DNA from: Neckera pumila
Taxonomy: Eukaryota; Streptophyta; Bryopsida; Hypnales; Neckeraceae
DNA: 64,000 nucleotides
Direction of reading: 5' to 3'
Assembly (NCBI GenBank): GCA_963969595.1
Contig: OZ018409.1
Location: forward strand, 12,228,520 to 12,292,519
Shown here: piece after piece, positions 55,076 to 64,000 of the stretch
Position numbering within the stretch: position 1 is the first letter of the stretch
Layout of the letters: each line of letters begins with the position of its first letter
The notes under the pieces: model-generated
What the model was told of the DNA's origin: nothing
The model's database searches: none
What the model saw: the letters and a program-made list of their open reading frames with translations, nothing else
Translations under genes and position numbers: made by a program

Positions 55076-56732
55076 ATTATTTTCATTTTTTTTATTCGCA
55101 AATTTTGGTTCCTGTGCCACTGTCACAACAAAAACTGCTATGTAGAAATAGGATAAAAAACCATTTTTCAACCCCCCAAAACACAATTTTAGGATCCTCC
55201 GGAGGATTGTGGAGCACCCCTCCAAAGCCCTGCAATTTTCTCTAATGCTAGTAATCCAAACTTCAAATGGACTAGTGTGGCCCTGTGCCGTTGGCCCAAT
55301 TTTCATCCACTTCTAGTTCCACTCCCGGTTCCACTCCCAGTAGCAAGAACGCCACCAAAATCAAAGTAAAAGTAATTTTCTAATTTTTTAATCAATAAAT
55401 ACTTTGAAATTCAATAACTTTTGCACCACCGCTCCAAACGCCACGAAACCAAGCCCGTGCACCCCTCCTCGCCGAGCCCTTTCCGATGGTACCAAGCACG
55501 CAGCCGGGGGATGCACGGTCCGGGAGATCTCAACGTAACAAACAAAACAAACAAACAAAACAAACAAACAAACAAACAGCCAAATTTAAGGTATAGATTA
55601 AGGTGTTTTTTCTAAAATGTTAAAAGACAATACTTCACCTTTTGGAAGGTCTAGAAAAGCTTACATTTCAAAGATTAGGCACATTGAACTTGCAATTGGA
55701 AGAGATAATTGTTCTAAAATTTTGGGATAGTGTACTAAAACAAATGAATCAAAGGATCCTATGGTTGAATTTGTTAAAAACTAAATATTAATGAAGATTT
55801 TGACCTTGCTTTGGAGACGAGTACTTTGAAGCACTTTTAGGCCTCTAACCGTGGTAGTCCTTTAGGGGTTAATGGGTTATGTATTGAGCATAAAGGGAGA
55901 TGACGTGACCATTTGTGCAATCAAGTTGTGAATTCAATTGTCTGACAAATGGCATTCTGTGAAAAAGAAATTGAGCACATGTCAAAATTAATTAGATTAA
56001 TTTTGAAGATGCGAGTCCAATTTCCTCTCCTAGGAAGTATTTGACCAATGGGGGCCGGACCTACTCATTGGCAACGATTGTGTCAATTACGGGCACACTT
56101 TTCTTATTGCAGTTTCAAAAACTTGAATTATTCTTTACTACACTATCCTTCTAGGTAGGCCATGTATTAATTGTTAAACAACATTCACTTGCCCTCTAGG
56201 TAGGGCATGTGTTAATCCTTAAACAACATTTGTTTGCCCATGTCCAAAAAGAAATAAAAAAATCTTCCTTGAAGCACAATATGGGTCTTATTGCTTGTCC
56301 AAAGTTTGTGCAATTAGGACATGCAAAAGTGAATAGTGAATTATGCTTTGACCAAGCAACCTAAATACGGTGCTTGGCAAGCCAAATTCACTACCATAGT
56401 GAATTTAGTAGGCTGAAACATTGTAAGAAAATTACAAAAAATCCATTTTTTGTCAACAGTTCTTTGAAAACCAAACACAAGGAGCTTCGCTTGCTGTTTA
56501 ACCCTGTAACCGCTACCACGGACACTAAGCGTCCAATGAATGACAAAGAATCTTTACATGTAGGACAGAAGTGTGATTGTTCATCTTTGGAATTTCGTGC
56601 AAAAAGGGAAGGCCTTGCACAGTAGATTGACCTCAAATGAGTGCTTTTGGTGTTTTTAGAGTAGATGATGCACACTCTATCAAAAAGGATGATTTCCATG
56701 GAAACTAGCTTCTCCTTACAGGGTTTTATTAG
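55076..56732. other. Spacer with a solo TTAA-family end
   Basis: A GC-richer patch at about 55420-55540 is followed by (AAAC/AAACA)n. TAGTCCTTTAGGGG then TTAA at 55855-55872 is a right end of the TTAA-flanked family without a recognised left end. No gene. Confidence 0.4.
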
Positions 56733-56860
56733 AGCAGCCCCACAGCAACACACTGAAGCAACACTTCAAATGATTTGCACCATTGATCTTAGAAGATCTT
56801 AGAAGATCAATGATGCAAAACGTTTAGAGAATCATTTCAACGTGTTGCAGTGGGGCTGCT
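56733..56860. mobile_element. MITE-like palindrome (128 bp)
   Basis: AGCAGCCCCACAGCAACAC at the left is the near-inverse of the right end. The match continues imperfectly to the centre, where ATTGATCTTAGAAGATC forms the turn. TCCTTAC sits outside both arms, so the true ends may be longer, with a short insertion in the left arm. No coding. Confidence 0.65.
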
Positions 56861-57636
56861 GTAAGGATTCACACTCTAAAACAAGCAGCTACACTATGAT
56901 TGGCTAGCTTACTGTATGTTTTAGTAGCTTCTACCGATGCAAAGCCTCTGTCCTCCTGCTGCGGTCAAATACACACACATTTTGTGTGTCCCCATTCATG
57001 CTACCGGAAGAGTGACATCAAATTCAGGCCTGTCAGTGTCTGAGTGTTGGCTTCCGTCACTTCACGTGAAGTTACTTCCTCTTGGGATTCAACATCAGTT
57101 CCCAAAGCTCAGTCCATGTTGTGTTTGACTTTAGAAGAAAAAATAAAAGCAATTTGTCCCCCACTGGACTGTGCTGTTGCTCCTCATCATGGCCAATTGG
57201 CCATGTTTTTGTGCTTTAGCCTATGACTCTCCAACATGTCTTAGCAACACGTCTCCACAACACGTCTTAAGGGAACTGCAACTAAAATTGCACCAAATAA
57301 TAAGAAATTCAGTATGGTTCCCAGTATCATATTGAAATTTTTTAGTGGGATCTTGTTGGAAGTCAAAAGGGGATTTTAGATTTTCTTAGAGTGCATTTTT
57401 TGGACACTATATGAATAAACCATCAATTTTCAAAGTATGGAAAATAGATGTACCTAGAACCAACCATAAACTCTCATGAACAATGGGAGTACATTTTAGG
57501 TTGGTCGGTTTTAAAAAGGGGTCAAAATTAGGTCTAGTTATCTTAGCATAATCCCCAATTCCGTCCTTCCAATCAAGCTTCCACCAACAATGAATTGGTC
57601 ACGGACCAAACCAAGTGAGACTCCAAATCCGAGTTA
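56861..57636. other. Spacer
   Basis: Nothing recognisable as a gene; short open frames only. Confidence 0.35.
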
Positions 57637-58534
57637 TTAACCCCTAAATCCCCAAGGCATTTTCTGGCTCCCAAACCACTGAAAATTGCCATTCCTGTTG
57701 CAATCATTCAAGAAACTAAAAAAAACTTTTTTTTTATTACCTAACTATAGGATCTTGTACTTGACTTGTCTTAGATCATGTGGTAAAAATTTCATGAAGT
57801 TTGACCGTACGGATTGGAAGATATTAGCATTTGAAGTTAGAAAGAGAAGTTTTTTGAATTGTGACCTGCAATTTCATATGACCTTGACGGCCATTTGTGG
57901 GGTTTTTTTGCACTACATACCATAAAGTTGAACATTTTAGTTGAGAGTTGGGTAAAAAAATTTCAAAATGTCAAAACTTGATTTTCACATAAAAAAAAAT
58001 TGTTAGGTAGAAGTAGGTCCAAAATTGAACAAAACACTAAATTGTTAATAGCTCTTAGGTGGAATTAATATATCATAATCCCAATGGTGGGATTGTTCTT
58101 GCAAACAAACTTAACCTTTTCCAAAAAAGTAATTGAAAAAAATTGAAAATTGCATTCAAAAATAAATTCTATAAAAAAAAAATTTACTACGCTTAGACTG
58201 CCCAAAAAACAAGATTGTCCATAACTTTCTCGTTCTAAGTCCAAATAGAATAAATCAAAGCTTCAAAAGTAGACAAAAACATGATCTTTGAGGGGCAAAA
58301 AATCAATTTTTTAAAGGTTTTTTTTTCTGCCCGGCAAAGTGCTTTCTTGACTTTAGGCGGCATAACTTTTGCTCCTGGGCACCAATTGAAAAAAAAATTA
58401 TATTCTTAGAAAGCTAATGTGATTCCCTATCTTCAAAAAAAGTTTCAAAAAATTTGGTCAAAATTTCAGGTCACACAAGCCTGCCCAAAATCCCAAGTGT
58501 CTCCCCAAGGGGACTTTGGGGATTTAGGGGTTAA
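57637..58534. mobile_element. TTAA-flanked inverted-repeat element, copy 7 (890 bp)
   Basis: TTAA at 57637-57640 and 58531-58534. Ends CCCCTAAATCCCCAAGGCA and (inward) CCCCTAAATCCCCAAAGTCC. Central ATCCCAATGGTGGGATTG. It shares TTCATGAAGTTTGACCGTA and GATTGGAAGATATTAGCATT with copy 3, so these two are sister copies. Confidence 0.8.
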
Positions 58535-59729
58535 TCCTAGAAAGATATTGGAGTCCTTTAGACAAATTTTTTTTTATATTAGTTGACACATCCTCAATGA
58601 TCAGAGGAATGGTTGAGATGTTATTGGAGATTAAACTATAGTAGGAGGTCCATAAACCATCCCTTTAAGTGTACCTACTTCATCAATGACAATCCTAGAT
58701 ATTTCAAGGAAAATGTCACTCATTCCTAGATAGGGTCGCATTAAAAACCTAGTTGATTTATGGACTTTCTACCTTCCCCATAACAAAGTCTTTAGTCGTA
58801 GTAGATTCTGAGTCACTATTGTGATTATTATTGTCACTATAGAAATTTTGGAAGATGTGACTAACTCCTATTATATTGTTCACAAATAACAAACTATATA
58901 TTGAAGCTTGTCTTTGTACCTCCAAGGTTTCAACAAGAGCCTAGCAATCACTACATCCATGCCGGGAGTTAATAACACAACCTAACAAACTCTTTAATTA
59001 TTCATATGTTTCTTTTAGGGCCATTACTATTGTTCTCAGATTCAAAGACTTCAAGTACATGAAACTTTGCCAATTTTGCCCACGCTTGGGTATGATCACC
59101 GTCCACGAACTTCAGCGCAAAAATTGGGAATCTACAGAAGATAGTGGACGGTGACCACATCTGAACATCAAAAGGTCACGTATACAGCATTCAATTTAGG
59201 CAAAATCAAATCTATGAGGCCTCAATGTTCCACTTGCACTTGCCATAAGTTAACACACAACATATACCTTATATTCCATTAAAATAGTCACACATACAGT
59301 GTAAGAAAATGTTCTGATTGCAACATAGTCCCAAGCGCCGTGCCCATCAGTACAGTCTGCAATAATAATTGTCGAACTACAGTCTTCACAGTTTGCTGCA
59401 GTATCCTGCAACGCATGTGTGAAACCTAGTAACCCTTGTTCCAAAAGTGGCAATAGACAGCAGTATCAAGTAATCAAACCCAAGCAGACTGGGAACCTTG
59501 GTCAAATAATAGTAAGAGCATCTCCACCCATGTGACAAATTCCACCATATTAAGTGGTAGGCCACAATTAGATGTTTTTTTGCCACGTCAGATTGCTGCT
59601 GCAGTGAAGTTTTCATAGTTCAAGAACTTGGGGGAACTCACGGTCCTTTACAACTCCGAAATCTCATCTAAGGATTTGTTTAGAATGTGGGTTAATTTAG
59701 TTTTCCAACCCATTTTATATATCATTATA
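58535..59729. other. Spacer with a small hairpin
   Basis: No gene recognised. TCACCGTCCAC (59095-59105) and GTGGACGGTGA (59143-59153) form an 11-bp inverted repeat with a 37-nt loop. Confidence 0.35.
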
Positions 59730-59959
59730 TTAACTCCAGAAGGACAGATTGGTCATTGTGGAAATCATCATTTTTGGTACCGTGTGAATCATTTGCTTCA
59801 AAAAAATTCAAGAGCACTCATTGGAGGTCAAACTAATGTGCAAAAACCTCTCCTTTTCACATAAAATTTAAAGATTGAACATCAGTACTTCTGTCTTATA
59901 GGGAAGGATTATTTGGATCATCCATTAAACACTTTTTGTCCATGTCCTTATGAGGTTAA
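59730..59959. mobile_element. Degenerate short TTAA-flanked element (222 bp)
   Basis: TTAA at 59730-59733 and 59956-59959. Left end CTCCAGAAGGAC; right end inward CCTCATAAGGAC. It fits the family ends with substitutions. Too small to judge further. Confidence 0.4.
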
Positions 59960-60187
59960 CCTTTAAATGACAACGTCATTTTTGAAAGCTTGTTTTTTTA
60001 AAGAATCTTTAGGAAAACCTCTTGAATTTTCAACTATATGTGAACTTTTTGATATCATTCTCTTTGTCTTCACAAGATACATCTATCAATCTAAGTCTTT
60101 GAGTTTTGAATCACAATTTGAAATTTTAGTTATGCATTGAAAAGTTTGAAAAAAGATTTAACAATAGCTTTGAGGTTGCCCATGGCC

Positions 60188-60772
60188 TTAACCCCTAAAG
60201 TCCCATTGCTCCTATGGGGGCTAAAATGGATTTTGGGTAGGTTCCTATGAGCTCAATTTTTGGTGAAACTTTTTGAAATTTTTCCATAAGATGGGAAAAC
60301 TTATTAGCTTTCTAGGAATGTAATTTTTGTTTCAATCGATGCTTGGGAGCAAAAGTTATGCTACAATAACTTCAAAACGGGGGAGCCTGGGCAGCAAAAA
60401 AAGATCCATAAAAATTTGAAATAAATTTTTAAATTATTTTTTTCTAATAGATTATATTTTTGTCTAAATAGGAAGCCTTGATTCATTCCATTTGGATTAG
60501 TGATGTGAAAGTTATAGAATTTCTTGTTTTTTGGGCAATCAAAGCATCTTATTGAAAAAAACTTTTTCTTTCACTTTGAATGTTGATATCTTTCAATCCA
60601 TACAATCAAACATCACAAATTTTTTACCACATGATCTGAAAAAGGTGTAGTATAAGATCTTGCGGTTAGATTCTAAAAAAAGTATTTCTTTTACTTCTTG
60701 GATGAATGCAACAAAAGTAGCAGTTCTGAGTGATTTTTAACAGAAAAATGGCCTTGGGACTTTAGGGGTTAA
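60188..60772. mobile_element. TTAA-flanked inverted-repeat element, copy 9 (577 bp, internally deleted)
   Basis: TTAA at 60188-60191 and 60769-60772. Ends CCCCTAAAGTCCCATTGCTCC and (inward) CCCCTAAAGTCCCAAGGCC, the same pair as copy 3 in reverse. The central CCAATGG segment is missing; the outer parts match copies 3 and 7. Confidence 0.8.
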
Positions 60773-61254
60773 GGAGGGGGACCAAGTTCATCATTGATTG
60801 GTCATTTGAACAAGCTACATAATACCCATATAAAAAAGGTTTTGAAATTCAAGTTTTGGCAACCTTCCTAGGACCCGTCAATGCCCTTTTAAGGGTTAAT
60901 CCCTAATAAGCTTTCACATCTAGACAACTGTAATTATCTTTAAAACTCCTCTTTATATACAATGCAAATTTTATTTTTTTTGTTGTTGATTTATTTATTA
61001 GACCTTTTAGATAACTTGATGAAGTATATTCTCTTTAAAATTTTAATTAGAAAGACTTCTCCAACTTCAAGATCATAATATTTGAACTTCTTAAAACAAA
61101 TTTTAGCAATCTTTACCACGGGTCAATTTAATCTTTCAAAAATTTTAGAGAAAAATGTACATATTCTACAATTTGAGCAAGTTCATAATATATTGGAGAT
61201 TTGAGTTGAAAATCTATAAGAAAAAATTTAACAAAATAAAAATTGGTTCTCACT

Positions 61255-62005
61255 TGAACCCCTAAAGGACCAAGCTGCATTTTTTTGGCAATATAGCAAT
61301 TTTGGGTAGCCCACTACGGATGGAGTTTTTATTTTTTTTCTTTGAAAATTTTACACAACATGTGTTCAAGAAGTAGCTTCAAGGCCCAACAATTTTTGTA
61401 ACTTTTGACTACATAGTTAAAAAGTTATTGCATGATATGTGATTTTCTATGAACTTTGGGCAGCCTGGGCAGCTCAAAAACTTTCTTTAAAAATGACTTT
61501 TAAAAAAACTAAAAACTTGAATTTGGTTCTTTGGATTTTGATATACATGGAAAACTTTGAATCATTCAATATCAATCTATAAGTTAAAAATTGATGAGGA
61601 TTTTAAGTTTGAGGGTAGTTATGGTTTTCAAAGACTCCATAACTACCCTCAAACTTAAAATCCTCATAACTTTTGAATCATAGATTGAAATTGAATGATT
61701 CAAGGTTTTCCATGTATATCAAAATCTAAAGAACCAAATTCAAGTTTTTATTTTTTTTTTAAAGTCATTTTTAAAGAAAGTTTTTGAGCTGCCCGGGTTG
61801 CCCAAAGTTTAAAAAAAATCACATGTCATGCTATAAATTTTTGTCTATGTAGTCAAAAGTTACAAAAATTGTTGGGCCTTAAAGCTACTCCTCGGGCACA
61901 TGCTATGTGAAATTTTCAAAGAAAAAAAATAAAAACTCCATTTGTAGTGGGCTGCTCAAAATCGCTATGTTGCCAAAAAACGTAGCTTGGTCCTTTAGGG
62001 GTTAA
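61255..62005. mobile_element. TTAA-flanked foldback element, copy 10 (743 bp, 366-bp arms)
   Basis: The element is 61259-62001, flanked by TGAA at the left (probably a mutated TTAA) and TTAA at the right. Left arm 61259-61624 and right arm 61637-62001 are near-perfect inverse copies around a 12-nt loop. Both ends read CCCCTAAAGGACCAAGCT. The transcript of either strand would form one long hairpin. Confidence 0.85.
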
Positions 62006-62745
62006 AACTATTAAGTATATAGAGCTATTAGAGGTCAAGAAAAACAAAATTACTAAATAATGACATTACCATGGTGTTCAATTACTTTAAATCTATTAGT
62101 GAGAATGTTTAAGCAAGTTGAATAAAATTTGTAATTTTTTTTAAATTGTAAAAATTGAGTTCAAAATAGACTTCAGATGTTATTTTTTCTCCTAATTGCC
62201 TAGAAAACAAAATTCTCCATACCTTTTTTACTCGGTTCATAGTGAATTATGAAACAAACCAAAGTTACACTTTTACCTATAACCCTGTTTTGTGCAATCA
62301 TTTTTTAATAATTGTAATAATCATATTATTTTTAATTGCCTAAAAAATATTTAAAAATAATCAAACCTTTACAATTTTTGCAATATTTATCGAAATTTCA
62401 TGGAACAAAGTTTTTCACACAAATCATATCCTAATGAAACTAAATGAAAATCTCCAACTAATAAATGAGAAATATGAAGCTACTAGGATCTATCCAAAAT
62501 TAGCAAAGACCAAAATGATCTTCAAATGCCTTTTAGGGTTAACTTCCAGCACAACATTAGATAATAGTCTACACTATAAAGATATTCTAAAAACATTGTT
62601 GAAGATCCAAGAATATAGGCTCAAAGCAAAGGATCATCTTTTGTAAGCTAGGGCAATTGATTAGGCCACCTCAACCTTTAGAAGAACATTCAAATTTGAG
62701 CGCAAATTTGAAGGTCAGAGAAGTTTTGGTATAAAATGAGATCCC
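62006..62745. other. AT-rich spacer
   Basis: No gene. A 70-codon open frame (62434-62646) shows no family likeness. Confidence 0.35.
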
Positions 62746-62749
62746 TTGT

Positions 62750-63900
62750 CCCTTACTAACAAGTACATCATTGCCGTAGGCCTTGAATACTTTACATGCT
62801 ATACCTTGTAATCCATATATATGTGCGTCTAAATTTGTTTATCATGGAAGCTATTTAGTTATTAGTTCACAATAGATATATCCCTATTTTTTTTAGTTCT
62901 TTTTTTTTGCCCATTTTCTTATATCCTATGGTAGTTAAAACTGAAATTTGAGGCATTTAAACATGTCTCTATTGTAATTCAAAAATTTATACTCAGTTTT
63001 AGGAATGATCAATACAATTTTTACACTCTAACTATTATTGAACACAATCCTCACATACACAAACATCATATATCAAACAATTCATACAAATGAATCATAC
63101 AATTAAATTCTATATATACAATGGTAGAAAAAACAAGGAACCAAATAATTTAGATGAATTATATATGTATAAATGGAGAAAAGACATGGAAATTAAAACC
63201 CCACAAATAATATTGTATTGGATGGAATTATATATGTATAAATGGAGAAAAAACATGGAAATTGAAACCCCACAAGTAACATTGTATTGGATGGAATCAT
63301 ATATATAAATGAATTATATATGTACAATGGAAGAAAAAACATGGAAACTGAAAAACCCACAAGTGGTATTATATTGAATGCTCCAATAGCTACACCTTGC
63401 CGTCTTGATAATACAACGTGTCTTTGAAAACTACTCACTACAAATGTGTATTAAAGCAAATGAACATAAAACAATCCAAAATGAGGCATTGTTCATTATT
63501 TATCTATTTGCATATTGAAAATGGAAGCTTCTAATGCAAGTTCCGCCACAAATTTGAATTGGAGCGAATGGGACATTGTTCATCATTTTATCTATTTGTA
63601 AATGGAAAATGGAAGCTTCTGATGCAAGTTCGGCCACAAATTTGAATTAAAGCAAGTAAATAGATAACAATCCCAAACAGGGCATTGAAGCGAATAAATA
63701 GATAACAATCCAAAATAGGGCATTGTTTGTTATTTTACCCCAAAATGGACATTGTTCATTATTTTATCTATTTAAAGATGGAAATGGAAGCTTATAAAGA
63801 TAACAACCCAAAATGGGACATTGTTCATTATTTTATCTAATTGCAGATGGAAAATGGAAGCTCTTTGTGCAGGTTCCTCTCCTATTTTTAGAATATCTTT
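62750..63900 (+). repeat. Dispersed repeat C, copy 2, with internal tandem expansion
   Basis: Matches 27175-27900. Here the ACATGGAAATTGAAACCCCACAA segment is present about three times (63184, 63254, 63340). A segment with GGACATTGTTCATTATTTTATCTA and ATGGAAAATGGAAGCT is present about four to five times (63490-63870). The last 100 bases of the window hold nothing further. Confidence 0.65.
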
Positions 63901-64000
63901 TGTGTATATTTACAAATTATGCACTACGGATCATTACAATGTACTATATAGTACTTGTACTACAGTATGCAAAAAAGTGATGCTATAGTGCCATGAATAT

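Noticed and set aside
54899..55156. 85-codon open frame rich in Ile, Tyr and Phe
   Set aside because: Translation of an (AT)n/(ATTT)n microsatellite.
56391..56753. 120-codon minus-strand frame
   Set aside because: No family likeness, and it runs into the MITE-like palindrome at 56733.

Overview
This is eukaryotic nuclear DNA from a land plant. It is AT-rich, has spliced genes with GT-AG (and two GC-AG) introns, and its proteins look plant-like: a C2-type phospholipase D, a plant-type NADP-malic enzyme and a plant-type complex I 15 kDa subunit. Short introns, wide repeat-filled gaps and moderately diverged proteins suggest a seedless plant such as a moss or a relative. That placement is inference; nothing here fixes the species.

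Three genes are well supported, all on the + strand and all in the first 26 kb. A two-exon NDUFS5-like gene (16-1955) encodes a twin-CX9C accessory subunit of mitochondrial complex I. A five-exon gene (4835-9943) encodes a complete 824-residue C2-phospholipase D with both HKD motifs. A nineteen-exon gene (18229-25532) encodes a complete 593-residue NADP-dependent malic enzyme. I rebuilt the exons by hand from splice sites, reading frame and family conservation. The three genes do not form a pathway or operon. Their introns and UTRs carry many short direct duplications (110, 188, about 270 and 40 bp units).

From about 26 kb onward I see no intact host gene. The DNA is a patchwork of mobile-element remnants and repeats. 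The most striking is a family of mostly 580-920 bp elements whose ends are inverted repeats starting CCCCTAAA and abutting TTAA on both sides. About nine paired copies and several single ends lie in the window. TTAA target duplications with CCC-type ends are a piggyBac-like signature, which would be unusual in a plant. One copy (61259-62001) is a near-perfect 366-bp-arm foldback.

Two other elements can be delimited by target duplications. A 4.2 kb element (42266-46456) has subterminal GTGAGC repeats and a 10-bp duplication. A 2.06 kb element (31731-33787) has 11-bp perfect inverted ends and an 8-9 bp duplication around gene-like DNA, like a Pack-MULE. There is also a broken hAT-type transposase (about 37.9-38.7 kb, minus strand), a tandem array of foldback units (43.0-44.7 kb), CACTA-like mini-elements and long AT microsatellites. 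I found no tRNA, rRNA or CRISPR.
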